The notes under the pieces: generated by a model
The model's input: the letters and a program-made list of their open reading frames with translations, nothing else
The model's database searches: none
What the model was told of the DNA's origin: nothing
Position numbers and translations under genes: made by a program
Source: Advenella sp048381675
GTDB lineage: Bacteria; Pseudomonadota; Gammaproteobacteria; Burkholderiales; Burkholderiaceae_B
Reading direction: 5' to 3'
NCBI RefSeq assembly: GCF_048381675.1
Contig: NZ_JBLWIS010000005.1
Location: 62,001-126,000, forward strand
Length of the DNA stretch: 64,000 bases
Shown: positions 49,298-58,900 of the stretch, piece after piece
Position numbering within the stretch: position 1 is the stretch's first letter
Layout: each line of letters starts with the position of its first letter

Positions 49298-50839
49298 TTA
49301 GTAAGTACCGTTCTTCTTGAATGACAGAACCGCTTCTTTCAAAGTGGCTTCGTCATCTTTAGAAAGCTCTTTGGTTTCTTCGATGCGATCAACCAAAGCA
49401 GTATGCTTGTGTTTCAACTCATCTTTCAAACCTTTTTCAAATGACAGAACCTGGCTGACATCGATGTCATCAAGGTAGCCATTATTCACGGCAAACAGAG
49501 ACACGGCTTGTTCCCATACCTGCAAAGGCTGGTACTGAGGCTGTTTCAACAACTCAACCACGCGTTTACCACGCTCCAGTTGACGGCGAGTGGCTTCGTC
49601 AAGGTCAGATGCAAACTGGGCGAAAGCAGCCAATTCACGATACTGGGCCAGGTCGGTACGAATACCGCCAGACAGTTTTTTGACTACTTTGGTCTGGGCT
49701 GCACCACCCACGCGAGACACGGAAATACCCGCGTTAATCGCAGGACGGATACCCGCGTTAAACAAGTCTGTTTCCAGGAAGATCTGACCGTCGGTAATGG
49801 AAATTACGTTGGTTGGAACGAAAGCGGAAACGTCACCTGCCTGTGTTTCAATGATAGGCAGAGCAGTCAGGGAACCTGTTTTGCCTTTTACTTCGCCTTT
49901 TGTGAATTTTTCAACATAGTCGGCATTCACACGGGCCGCACGTTCGAGCAAGCGGGAATGCAGATAGAAAACGTCACCGGGATAAGCTTCACGGCCTGGT
50001 GGACGACGCAACAGCAAGGATACCTGACGGTATGCCCATGCCTGTTTGGTCAGGTCATCATAAACGATCAGGGCATCTTCGCCACGATCGCGGAAATATT
50101 CACCCATGGTACAACCGGCATAAGGAGCCAGGTACTGCATGGCGGCAGAATCAGAAGCAGCGGCAGCCACAACGATTGTGTATTCCAGTGCGCCGTGCTC
50201 TTCGAGCTTGCGAACAACGTTATTGATAGTGGATGCTTTTTGACCAACAGCCACATAAACGCAAGTAACGTTTTTGCCTTTCTGGTTGATGATGGCATCA
50301 ATAGCAACAGCGGTTTTACCAGTTTGACGGTCACCAATAATCAGCTCACGCTGACCACGACCAACGGGTACCATGGCGTCAATCGCCTTGATACCGGTTT
50401 GCAATGGCTGGGAAACAGATTGACGGGCAATAACGCCTGGCGCCACTTTTTCGATAATATCGGTTTCTTTGGCATTGATCGGGCCTTTGCCATCGATGGG
50501 CTGACCCAGTGTATTTACAACGCGACCACGCAATTCGGGACCAACGGGCACTTCAAGAATGCGACCGGTTGTTTTAACAGGGTCACCTTCGGACACACCT
50601 GTATAATCACCTAAAATAACCGCACCAACTGAATCACGCTCAAGGTTGAGAGCGAGACCAAAAACGTTGTTTGGAAATTCAAGCATTTCGCCTTGCATCA
50701 CATCGGATAAACCGTGGATACGTGTGATACCGTCGGTTACGGAAACGACCGTACCTTGTGTGCGAACATCAGCAGAAGTACCCAAGCCTTCGATACGGCT
50801 CTTAAGCAATTCGCTGATTTCTGACGGATTGAGTTGCAT
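49298..50839 (-). CDS. atpA: ATP synthase alpha subunit
   Basis: A 513-residue F1 subunit with non-catalytic nucleotide site. Walker A is GDRQTGKTAVAIDAI near residue 170; the LLLRRPPGREAYPGDVFYLHSRLLER-type signature and SRVGGAAQTKVVK follow. It is the fourth gene from the 3' end, 41-67 bp from its neighbours. Confidence 0.98.
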   Translation of the reverse strand: MQLNPSEISELLKSRIEGLGTSADVRTQGTVVSVTDGITRIHGLSDVMQGEMLEFPNNVFGLALNLERDSVGAVILGDYTGVSEGDPVKTTGRILEVPVGPELRGRVVNTLGQPIDGKGPINAKETDIIEKVAPGVIARQSVSQPLQTGIKAIDAMVPVGRGQRELIIGDRQTGKTAVAIDAIINQKGKNVTCVYVAVGQKASTINNVVRKLEEHGALEYTIVVAAAASDSAAMQYLAPYAGCTMGEYFRDRGEDALIVYDDLTKQAWAYRQVSLLLRRPPGREAYPGDVFYLHSRLLERAARVNADYVEKFTKGEVKGKTGSLTALPIIETQAGDVSAFVPTNVISITDGQIFLETDLFNAGIRPAINAGISVSRVGGAAQTKVVKKLSGGIRTDLAQYRELAAFAQFASDLDEATRRQLERGKRVVELLKQPQYQPLQVWEQAVSLFAVNNGYLDDIDVSQVLSFEKGLKDELKHKHTALVDRIEETKELSKDDEATLKEAVLSFKKNGTY

Positions 50840-50872
50840 ATTCAGACTCCTGAAATCCTGTTATTCTGGCGC

Positions 50873-51415
50873 TTATGCAGCGACCAATGTATCGCGCAAG
50901 CGAGCCAACTGGGCTTGCACGGAAGTATCTAATACCTGATCACCCACTGTGACTCGGACACCGCCAATAAGTGACTTATCGACAGTAACAACCGGCTTTA
51001 ACTTGCAGCCAAATTTTTTCTCGAGACCAGTAAGCAATTCCTGAATTTGCGCATCGCTTAATTCAAAAGCACTTGTGATTTCTGCACTGGCAGAACCCTC
51101 ATGGCGATTTTTCAGTTCTTCAAATTGCGCTGCGATCTCGGGCAATAGCAATAATCGATCGTTGTCCACAAGCAGATCGATAAAGTTCTGCATTCCTTTG
51201 GAAAGTGCAGACTTGACCAGCCCTGAGAACAGCTTTTTACGTTGATCTTTGCTTAATCTGGGATCGGACATTGCTTCACGCACATCCGATACACTTGAAA
51301 TTTGTGCCAATTCACTAACAGCCTCTGACCATGCAGCCAAGCCGGCTTGATCATCTTTGGCAGCGGCAAACAAGGCTTCTGCATATGGGCGGGCAATTGT
51401 TGATAATTCAGCCAT
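50873..51415 (-). CDS. atpH: ATP synthase delta subunit
   Basis: A 180-residue stator subunit. The N-terminal helical domain begins ARPYAEALFAAAKD and the C-terminal part carries the conserved VDKSLIGGVRVTVGDQVLDTS block. It attaches F1 to the peripheral stalk. It starts 12 bp after atpF. Confidence 0.96.
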   Translation of the reverse strand: MAELSTIARPYAEALFAAAKDDQAGLAAWSEAVSELAQISSVSDVREAMSDPRLSKDQRKKLFSGLVKSALSKGMQNFIDLLVDNDRLLLLPEIAAQFEELKNRHEGSASAEITSAFELSDAQIQELLTGLEKKFGCKLKPVVTVDKSLIGGVRVTVGDQVLDTSVQAQLARLRDTLVAA

Positions 51416-51427
51416 GATAATCCCGAA

Positions 51428-51898
51428 TTAAAGCTGTGCTTTAAGTTGATTCAACAACTCAGCATGCGTTTTTTCATTTACTTCACGCTGAAGAATCTTC
51501 TCTGCACCTTTAACAGCCAAAGCGGCCACTTCTTCACGCAGTCCCTGACGAGCACGTTCTACTTCGAGCTCGGCATCCTGTTTGGCCTGAGCCAAAATAC
51601 GGGCGCGTTCAGACTCGGCTTCACCACGAGCAGCTTCTACAATAAGTGCTGCCTGTTTTTCCGCCTCTGCCAATTTAGCGTGATTCTCTGATTTTGCAGA
51701 TGCTTCGATCAGGCTGATACGAGCCTGGGCCTGAGCCAGATCTGCCTTGCCTTTGTCGGCAGCAGCTAAACCATCGGCAATTTTCTGACGACGTTCATCG
51801 ATAGCCTTTGTAAGAGGAGGCCACACAAACCGCATTGTGAACCATGCCAATACAAAGAAAACGAGCGTCTGGAAAAAGAGCGTCGCGTTTAAATTCAC
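51428..51898 (-). CDS. atpF: ATP synthase b subunit
   Basis: A 156-residue peripheral-stalk subunit: one N-terminal membrane helix (FFQTLVFFVLAWFTMRFVW) followed by a long charged coiled coil rich in Ala, Glu and Lys, with TKAIDERRQKIADGL near the membrane. Two copies would form the stator. Confidence 0.95.
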   Translation of the reverse strand: MNLNATLFFQTLVFFVLAWFTMRFVWPPLTKAIDERRQKIADGLAAADKGKADLAQAQARISLIEASAKSENHAKLAEAEKQAALIVEAARGEAESERARILAQAKQDAELEVERARQGLREEVAALAVKGAEKILQREVNEKTHAELLNQLKAQL

Positions 51899-52052
51899 GG
51901 TCGTTTCCCTTCTACTATGTTAAGGCTTTGCGAAATTGCAAAACCCGAAATTTATTGAACTCTGTCATATGCAGGCCTTATTGATAAATCATAAGGCCCG
52001 CATCTCCATCCAGTTCACACCCCATCAACAGATGGTATAGACGTTTACTGTA

Positions 52053-52295
52053 TTAAGCGCCGAATGGGCTAGCAAACGCGAACAACATAGCGATACCAAC
52101 ACCGATCAGGAACGCAGCATCGATAAGACCAGCCAACAAGAACATTTTTGTTTGCAGTGCATTCATCAATTCTGGTTGACGAGCAGATGCCTCAAGATAT
52201 TTACCGCCCATGATAGCGATACCGATACATGCACCGATAGCACCCAAACCGATGATAAACGCGCAAGCAAGAGCAACGAAAGCTGCTGTGGTCAT
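52053..52295 (-). CDS. atpE: ATP synthase c subunit
   Basis: An 80-residue hairpin of two membrane helices. The polar loop is ARQPEL and the ion-binding acid is Asp59 in LIDAAFLIGVG. No Na+-type Gln/Glu set is seen, so the ring should carry protons. 154 bp of AT-rich DNA separate it from atpF, and 151 bp from atpB. Confidence 0.97.
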   Translation of the reverse strand: MTTAAFVALACAFIIGLGAIGACIGIAIMGGKYLEASARQPELMNALQTKMFLLAGLIDAAFLIGVGIAMLFAFASPFGA

Positions 52296-52446
52296 GACAA
52301 CTCCTTGTGGTTATGAACCTAAAACAAATTTAAAGATGGAAAAAAAACTACTAAAAAATAAAGCAAACAGCCCAATTAAAAATTAAATGATGCAATTTGC
52401 AAGAAAAAACATCCCGGATTTTTACTTAAAGCCAGGACGTTAAATC

Positions 52447-53334
52447 TTAGTGCCCTTCATGTGCCTGACCGATATAAACCAGTGTCAGCATCATGAAAAT
52501 GAATGCCTGGAGCAAAATAATCATAATATGGAAAATTGCCCAGACGGAACCAGCCAGAACATGGCCAACTCCCAACCCAATGCTCATTGCATTGAATCCT
52601 GTCCATGCACCGCCCAACAGGGCGATCAACATAAATACGAGTTCACCGGCAAACATATTACCAAACAACCGCATTGCCAGAGACACTGTTTTGGCAGCAT
52701 ACTCGATAACGTTTAATGCGAAGTTGGCAGGGGCCAGAACAATTGCGCCAATACCACTTGAATGGAAAGGAGCTGTGAACAGATCTTTGATGAAACCACC
52801 GGGATTCTTGATTTTGAAGCCGTAGTAAATAGACAGCAGCAAAACACCCAGAGACATGCCCATTGGCACGTTCAAGTCAGCAGTAGGAAGAATACGATGA
52901 TAGTACAGTGGACCATGCGCCTCACCATGACCAGCAAGACCAAGCCAGCCAAACAGGGAAGGCAACAGATCAACGGGTACCAAGTCGAGTACGTTCATGA
53001 GCGTGATCCACAAAAATATGGTTAACGCCAATGGCGCAACATACTTGCGTGATTCAGAATTGTGAATAATACTTTTTGCCTGATCATTGACCATGTCAAC
53101 AACCATTTCAACACCAGCCTGGAAACGACCGGGAACACCGGAGGTAGCATGACGTGCGGCTTTCCACAGGAAACCAACGACCAGCAAACCCATTGCAACA
53201 GACCAGAAGATGGAGTCATAGTTGATAACACCGAAGTCTACAATGTTGGCCTGTCCTTCTCCGACGTTATTGAAATGGACAAGGTGATGCTGAACATAAT
53301 ATGACTGAGGCGAGACATCTGCAGGTGCAGCCAT
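52447..53334 (-). CDS. atpB: ATP synthase a subunit
   Basis: A 295-residue membrane stator protein with five to six helices. The essential arginine is in LAMRLFGNMFAGELV and the conserved FKTVSLAMR-like region precedes it; HVLAGSVWAIFH follows. The start is placed at ATG 53334 (MAAPADVSPQSYYVQHHL), since the longer frame begins with TTG. It provides the two proton half-channels facing the c ring. Confidence 0.94.
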   Translation of the reverse strand: MAAPADVSPQSYYVQHHLVHFNNVGEGQANIVDFGVINYDSIFWSVAMGLLVVGFLWKAARHATSGVPGRFQAGVEMVVDMVNDQAKSIIHNSESRKYVAPLALTIFLWITLMNVLDLVPVDLLPSLFGWLGLAGHGEAHGPLYYHRILPTADLNVPMGMSLGVLLLSIYYGFKIKNPGGFIKDLFTAPFHSSGIGAIVLAPANFALNVIEYAAKTVSLAMRLFGNMFAGELVFMLIALLGGAWTGFNAMSIGLGVGHVLAGSVWAIFHIMIILLQAFIFMMLTLVYIGQAHEGH

Positions 53335-53399
53335 TTGATTCGTACTCCACGATTTGGCAGCCAATGAGGCTGCATTACACTCTTTCCCAATGATTGTTA

Positions 53400-53855
53400 C
53401 TAAAGCTTTTTAAAAGCCAATAACAATACATAACCCTTTAATACCGCAACCAGGCCGATCAGCAACGCTGGCCAGACCAGCAAGGCTCCGGATAATTTAA
53501 CTATTAATGCAAGCAAGGCTACAGTACCTCCGAGCTTGAATGCTTCTCCCCAGAAAAACGTAAGCACGCTTGCATTTGAACCGCTATAAAGCTTAAACAA
53601 CATATGCAGCACAAAAAATGCTGTTGGTACCAGGTAAGCCATGCCGCCGGCTAACGCCGACAATGCTGCCGGCAAACCAGAGACCAGCCAGCACAAGAGC
53701 ACCACTACCGCGAGTAAAACAAACTGCGCCAAGACAATATTTACAAGTCCTTTGGCAGAGCTTGCATTGAGCCTGGCTTTTTCAGCTTTACTAAGCTTAA
53801 GTACGGTGTCTTCAGAGCTACCCAAGTACGTGTACTTATTATGTAAGATGGTCAT
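53400..53855 (-). CDS. atpI: ATP synthase protein I
   Basis: A 151-residue small membrane protein with four hydrophobic segments (about 45-65, 70-90, 108-126, 130-148), the first gene of the atp operon. AtpI assists c-ring assembly or Mg2+ supply and is poorly conserved; recognition here rests on position, size and topology. Confidence 0.85.
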   Translation of the reverse strand: MTILHNKYTYLGSSEDTVLKLSKAEKARLNASSAKGLVNIVLAQFVLLAVVVLLCWLVSGLPAALSALAGGMAYLVPTAFFVLHMLFKLYSGSNASVLTFFWGEAFKLGGTVALLALIVKLSGALLVWPALLIGLVAVLKGYVLLLAFKKL

Positions 53856-53934
53856 AACAAGGTTTCGTAATATGTCAAGCCTTGAGAGTATAACTTATTT
53901 TTTACAGCATAAGCAAACCTGACAGCAAGTTTCA

Positions 53935-54714
53935 TTACATATTCCTGAAATTTGCCTGGCGCTTTTCTACAAATGCACTCATACCCTCTTTTTGATCCTG
54001 GGTTGCAAATGTTGCATGAAATACACGCCGCTCATATTGCAAGCCCTGCTCAAGTGTCGTTTCCAGTGCCGCATTCACGCATTGTTTGGCCATCATCACA
54101 ACAGGCGTTGACAGTTCGGCAATACCTTGCGCCACCTTAACCACTTCCTCAAGGAAGTTTTCAAGGGGCAGAATACGGGCCACCAAGCCGGCACTTTCCG
54201 CTTCTTTAGCGTCCATCATTCTACCAGTCAGGACCAGATCCATGGCTTTTGATTTGCCGATAGCCCTCGTCAGCCGTTGTGTACCCCCCAGGCCGGGAAT
54301 GGTCCCCAACTTGATTTCGGGCTGGCCGAATTTTGCGTTATCGGCAGCGATAATAAAATCACACATCATGGCCAACTCACAACCACCACCCAGCGCATAG
54401 CCAGAAACAGCCGCTATCACGGGCTTGCGAATGGCATTTTTCATGGTTTCCCATGGACCGCCAATATAATTGCTTTTATACACGTCCATGTATGACCAGT
54501 CTTTCATGGCTGAAATATCGGCACCGGCTGCAAAGGCCTTTTCATTGCCAGTCAGCACAATAGCACCCACCTGATCATTGTTCTCCAGCGCCAGCAAAGC
54601 TTCGCCTAGCGCTTCCATGACTTCGTTGCTAAGTGCATTAAGTACTTTAGGACGGTTCAAGGTTAATACACCAACACCGCCATCAATCTTCGTCAATACC
54701 AACTGCTCTGACAT
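53935..54714 (-). CDS. Enoyl-CoA hydratase
   Basis: A 259-residue crotonase. The oxyanion-hole stretch is AFAAGADISAM near 65, and the two catalytic glutamates are in GGGCELAMMCD and PEIKLGTIPGLGGTQRL. It hydrates short-chain 2-enoyl-CoA in fatty-acid oxidation. The start at 54714 is set by a perfect GGAGGG 5 nt upstream; the frame is open far upstream but unsupported. No other fatty-acid gene is adjacent. Confidence 0.93.
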   Translation of the reverse strand: MSEQLVLTKIDGGVGVLTLNRPKVLNALSNEVMEALGEALLALENNDQVGAIVLTGNEKAFAAGADISAMKDWSYMDVYKSNYIGGPWETMKNAIRKPVIAAVSGYALGGGCELAMMCDFIIAADNAKFGQPEIKLGTIPGLGGTQRLTRAIGKSKAMDLVLTGRMMDAKEAESAGLVARILPLENFLEEVVKVAQGIAELSTPVVMMAKQCVNAALETTLEQGLQYERRVFHATFATQDQKEGMSAFVEKRQANFRNM

Positions 54715-54816
54715 ACTACCCTCCTGTAAGTTGTCGATGAACTGTTTTTCCTGAGGTATTGTAGCGAGTTTGTTATAGTTACTTTGTCTGAATATATACA
54801 AACACATAAAATCCTG

Positions 54817-56595
54817 ATGAACGAAATTATTTATACCATTACCCCGCATGATCCTGCCGGCCACCGCTTCCTTGTAGAGATAAGCATTCCCGTCCCCAAC
54901 CCCGAAGGCCAAAAAGTATCCTTGCCCGCCTGGATTCCGGGTAGTTACCTGATCAGGGATTTTGCCCGCAATATAGAAACCATCGAGGCTCGTTGCGGCA
55001 CCAAGAAACTGCTGATTGAAAAAACAGACAACCACCATTGGCAAATCCAGGCCTGCCAGGAACCCTTGCATATTACCTATACTGTTTATGCTTGGGATTT
55101 ATCGGTACGCAGCGCACACCTGGATGAAACGCATGGTTTTTTCAATGGCACCAGCGTATTCCTGCAAATCCATGAGCAGGAAGAACAGCCTTGCCTGCTG
55201 GATCTCAGGCCCCCAAAAAACATCCGGAACTGGAAAGTCTATACCAGCCTGCCCGAAGCAAAAAAACACCCCAATGGCGCTACACGTCACGGCTTCGGCA
55301 TGTATTCCGCCCCCAACTATGATGCACTGATCGACCACCCGGTTGAAATGGGCACGCCTCAAGTAGTGACATTCAAGGCTTGTGGTGCCGCGCATGAAAT
55401 GGTTTTTACCGGCCAGATCCCCAATCTGGACCTGGCACGCATTGCCGCAGACACTGCCCGCATCTGCGAATACCAAATCAAGTTTTTCGAACCCGAAACG
55501 CACAAAGCCCCTTTCCTGGACTCTTCCGACCGCTATGTCTTCATGACCATGGTGACCGGCAAGGATTACGGCGGCCTTGAGCATCGCTCATCAACGGCCC
55601 TGATGGCATCACGCAACGACTTGCCAACCCTTGGCAACCCCGAGCAAAGTGAACAATACCGAAATTTCCTGGGCCTGGTCAGTCATGAATATTTTCATAC
55701 CTGGAATGTAAAACGCATTAAGCCTAAAGCATTTGCCCCCTACAATCTTAATACTGAAAACCACACCTGCCTGCTTTGGGTATTTGAAGGCTTCACTTCT
55801 TATTATGACGACCTGACCCTGTTAAGGGCCGGCCTTATCACGCAGGAACAATACCTGGGCCTGTTGGGCAAAACCATTGCCAATGTCCATGGCCTTCCAG
55901 GACGCTTCAAACAAAGCGTGGCACAAAGCTCTTTTGATGCCTGGACCAAATTTTACAAGCAGGATGAAAATGCCCCCAATGCCATCGTGAGCTACTACAG
56001 CAAAGGTTCACTGGTTGCTCTGGGCCTGGACCTGACTATCCGCAATGCCACCCATAATGAAAAATCCCTTGATGATGTCATGCAACTGCTATGGCAACGC
56101 TACGGTCGCGACTTTTTCAACAAACCCGCCGATGGACTGAAAGAAGATGAACTGGCATCAATCATCAATAATGCAACCGGCGTTGATGCCAGCGACTACA
56201 TTGCCCGCTTCGCCCACGGCACGGAAGATATTCCCCTGAAGGAATTACTGGCCACCCAGAATATGACGTTAAGCTGGAAAAATAGCAGCAACACGCCATC
56301 ACTGGATGTTCGCACCAAAGTGGCCGACAATGCCTGCCAGATCGGCAGCGTGCTTGAAAATGGCGCCGCCCATAAAGCCGGGCTGAGTGCTGGCGATACC
56401 CTGGTGGCGATTGATGGCATCAAGGTGGATACCGGCAATCTGGATATGCTGCTCAAACGCTACCAACCAGGACAAAGCATCCTTATCCATGTATTCAGGC
56501 GCGATGAATTAAGAAGCTTTACCGTTGCCTTGAATCCGCCCGTGCTTAACGAGTGTGTGATTGAACCAATGCAAAAAACATCAGGGGTGTGCTGA
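54817..56595 (+). CDS. M61 family metallopeptidase (glycyl aminopeptidase-like) with PDZ domain
   Basis: A 592-residue protein from the ATG at 54817 (an upstream TTG at 54784 adds 11 residues). The N-terminal domain has the family's LPAWIPGSYLIRDFARNI. The zinc site is SHEYFHTWNVKRIKP near residue 290, with the downstream glutamate in WVFEGFTSYY. A PDZ domain fills the C-terminus (GSVLENGAAHKAGLSAGD). No signal peptide is seen, so it is probably cytoplasmic. It overlaps the convergent moeB gene by 15 bp. Confidence 0.9.
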   Translation: MNEIIYTITPHDPAGHRFLVEISIPVPNPEGQKVSLPAWIPGSYLIRDFARNIETIEARCGTKKLLIEKTDNHHWQIQACQEPLHITYTVYAWDLSVRSAHLDETHGFFNGTSVFLQIHEQEEQPCLLDLRPPKNIRNWKVYTSLPEAKKHPNGATRHGFGMYSAPNYDALIDHPVEMGTPQVVTFKACGAAHEMVFTGQIPNLDLARIAADTARICEYQIKFFEPETHKAPFLDSSDRYVFMTMVTGKDYGGLEHRSSTALMASRNDLPTLGNPEQSEQYRNFLGLVSHEYFHTWNVKRIKPKAFAPYNLNTENHTCLLWVFEGFTSYYDDLTLLRAGLITQEQYLGLLGKTIANVHGLPGRFKQSVAQSSFDAWTKFYKQDENAPNAIVSYYSKGSLVALGLDLTIRNATHNEKSLDDVMQLLWQRYGRDFFNKPADGLKEDELASIINNATGVDASDYIARFAHGTEDIPLKELLATQNMTLSWKNSSNTPSLDVRTKVADNACQIGSVLENGAAHKAGLSAGDTLVAIDGIKVDTGNLDMLLKRYQPGQSILIHVFRRDELRSFTVALNPPVLNECVIEPMQKTSGVC

Positions 56596-57336
56596 ACCAC
56601 AAACCGGGCACTGCGGGTTTTTCTGCACCTGCATCGCATGCCACTGCATGGTGCGCGCATCCAGTTGCAATAAACGCCCGTCAAGTCCGGCGGGCATGCC
56701 CACCAGTAACTTAAGGGCTTCGGCAGCCTGCATGCTGCCGATAATCCCGACCAACGGCGCAAAAACGCCCAGCGTCGCGCAGTTATCAGGACCCAGGTTA
56801 TCAGAGGGCTCAAACAGGCAGGCATAACAAGTCGCATTTTCATGCCGCAGGTCATACACCGCTATCTGCCCGTCAAAACGGATCGCCGCCCCCGATACCA
56901 GCGGTTTTTTATGCACCACACACGCACGGTTGATATGATGACGGGTAAGGAAGTTATCGGTACAGTCAAGCACCACATCGGCATCGTTGACCAGTGCCAT
57001 CAAGCCTGGCCCATCCAGTCGCCGGGCATGGCACTCAATGACCGTATCGGGATTCAAGGCCTGCAAAGCTTGCCTGGCTGATTCGACCTTGGGCTGGCCT
57101 ATCCGCTCGGTCGTATGCAGAATTTGCCGCTGCAAATTGCTTAGATCGACCTGATCATCATCAACTAGCACCAGTTGGCCAACACCTGCTGCCGCCAGAT
57201 AAGCGGCGGCCGGAGAACCCAGCCCGCCAACCCCCACCACCAACACCCGTGATGACATGATTTTCTGCTGACCTTCAAAGCCAATCTCATCCAGCATCAG
57301 GTGCCGGGCATAACGTAATAGCTGGGAATCATCCAT
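56581..57336 (-). CDS. moeB: Molybdopterin-synthase adenylyltransferase / ThiF-MoeB family
   Basis: A 251-residue E1-like enzyme. The ATP-binding motif is VGVGGLGSPAAAYLAAAGVG and the substrate arginine set LSNLQRQILH follows. Two CxxC zinc pairs are visible (CYAC and CPVC). It adenylates a sulfur-carrier protein C-terminus (MoaD or ThiS). In Burkholderiales it is often downstream of ctpA, as here, and shares a 1-bp overlap with it. Confidence 0.9.
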   Translation of the reverse strand: MDDSQLLRYARHLMLDEIGFEGQQKIMSSRVLVVGVGGLGSPAAAYLAAAGVGQLVLVDDDQVDLSNLQRQILHTTERIGQPKVESARQALQALNPDTVIECHARRLDGPGLMALVNDADVVLDCTDNFLTRHHINRACVVHKKPLVSGAAIRFDGQIAVYDLRHENATCYACLFEPSDNLGPDNCATLGVFAPLVGIIGSMQAAEALKLLVGMPAGLDGRLLQLDARTMQWHAMQVQKNPQCPVCGSAHP

Positions 57337-58838
57337 TATTTTTTCTGCTTTTCAGCGCCCTTGTCACCTGCAACACCGTCACCTTTACTGTTTGGCAACT
57401 TGCCTGCATCGGTTGTTGTCGATTCAGTGCTAGGGTTGACCGCTTCCATTTCTTCCTTGGTCAGGCCCTTGGGCTTTTCTTTGGTGATAACCCCCTGATC
57501 AACCTTTTTACCGGTTAAATGGTTAATAGCCTGTTGCAGCTGGAAATCATCTTCGGAACCGAACTCAAACATTTCTTCGGGTTCCTTGAGCATTTCACTC
57601 ATTTTTTCAGGATTAATATTGCCCTGCGCATCTGTTTTGGGGGCCTGCTCATTATTCAAGTGATCATTTAAATCAGCTTCCCGGGGGAAACTGAACAAGT
57701 CGCCGGTTGCGGTATCGGAAACAATGATATCCGGCTCAATGCCGGTTGCCTGAATGGAGCGCCCAAGCGGCGTGTAATAACGGGCAGTCGTTAATTTGAT
57801 GCCGGTATTGTCATCCAATGGCATGACCACCTGCACCGAACCCTTGCCAAAACTGCGGTTACCCATAATAGTGGCACGCTTGTAATCCTGCAGGGCACCC
57901 GCCACAATTTCAGAGGCCGAGGCCGAGCCCACATTAATAAGCACCACCAAAGGCACCTTGCGCGTCCAGTCAGGCAAGTTTTTCAGATAGTCAGATCCAT
58001 CGGGTGCATATTCGGAAGAAACTGCCAGATAACGCTGCATTTCCTGCTCGCGAGCCTTGGTTGAAACCACCAGTTTATTGGGTTCGATAAAAGCAGCCGA
58101 AACGCCGATGGCCGCATTCAGCAAACCACCAGGATCATTACGCAAATCCAGCACCAGGCCTTTCAGGGGCTTGTTTTTGCCCAAGTCAGTCAACTGCTGG
58201 GCAAGATCTGCCCCGGTACGTTCCTGAAACTGCGAAATACGTACATAACCAATGTCATCGGGCAGGCGTTTACTGCGCACACTGCGCACCTGGATAATGT
58301 CCCGGACAATTTTAATATCCAGCGGCTCTGCCGAGGAAGATCGCTTAACAGTCAAGACAATTTCACTGCCCGGCTCACCACGCAATTGCTTGATGACATC
58401 GCTCAGGGGTTTGCCTTCGGTACTTTCACCATTGATTTTTACAATCAGGTCGCCAGGCATGATACCGGCCTTGGCTGCCGGTGTATCTTCAATCGGCGCG
58501 ATAATTTTAACCAAGCCTTGTTCGGCACCAATCTCAATCCCCAGCCCACCAAACTCGCCATCAGTGGATTCTTTCATTTCCTCAAACTCGTCCTCATCCA
58601 AAAAAGAAGAATGCGGATCAAGATCGCTAACCATCCCTTTAATCGCGGATGCAATCAGCGCCTGATTTGAGACCGGCTCGACATAATTATTTTTGACAGC
58701 AGCAAAGACCCGGGCAAAACGCTGCAGATCTTCATAGGGAAGCTCATGCGATACCTTTTGCGCCCATGCTGGCATGGCAGCTGTAAGCAGCAATCCTGCC
58801 GCCACCATGTAACTGACCAATTGTTTTCTACTTATCAC
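57336..58838 (-). CDS. ctpA: C-terminal processing protease (S41 family)
   Basis: A 500-residue periplasmic protease. A Sec signal ends near AMPAWAQ. A PDZ domain spans about 90-170 (GLVKIIAPIEDTPAAKAGIMPGD). The catalytic Ser is in NVGSASASEIVAGAL near residue 308 and the Lys in SFGKGSVQV about 25 residues on. The C-terminal 90 residues are low-complexity and charged (Glu/Lys/Gly/Asp). It trims or degrades periplasmic proteins and cell-wall enzymes, which fits the EnvC neighbour. Confidence 0.93.
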   Translation of the reverse strand: MISRKQLVSYMVAAGLLLTAAMPAWAQKVSHELPYEDLQRFARVFAAVKNNYVEPVSNQALIASAIKGMVSDLDPHSSFLDEDEFEEMKESTDGEFGGLGIEIGAEQGLVKIIAPIEDTPAAKAGIMPGDLIVKINGESTEGKPLSDVIKQLRGEPGSEIVLTVKRSSSAEPLDIKIVRDIIQVRSVRSKRLPDDIGYVRISQFQERTGADLAQQLTDLGKNKPLKGLVLDLRNDPGGLLNAAIGVSAAFIEPNKLVVSTKAREQEMQRYLAVSSEYAPDGSDYLKNLPDWTRKVPLVVLINVGSASASEIVAGALQDYKRATIMGNRSFGKGSVQVVMPLDDNTGIKLTTARYYTPLGRSIQATGIEPDIIVSDTATGDLFSFPREADLNDHLNNEQAPKTDAQGNINPEKMSEMLKEPEEMFEFGSEDDFQLQQAINHLTGKKVDQGVITKEKPKGLTKEEMEAVNPSTESTTTDAGKLPNSKGDGVAGDKGAEKQKK

Positions 58839-58900
58839 AAAACACTCCTGCCTGCAATCGAATAAAGTTTCAGTGGTATGCGCTATCTGTCCTGGCTATA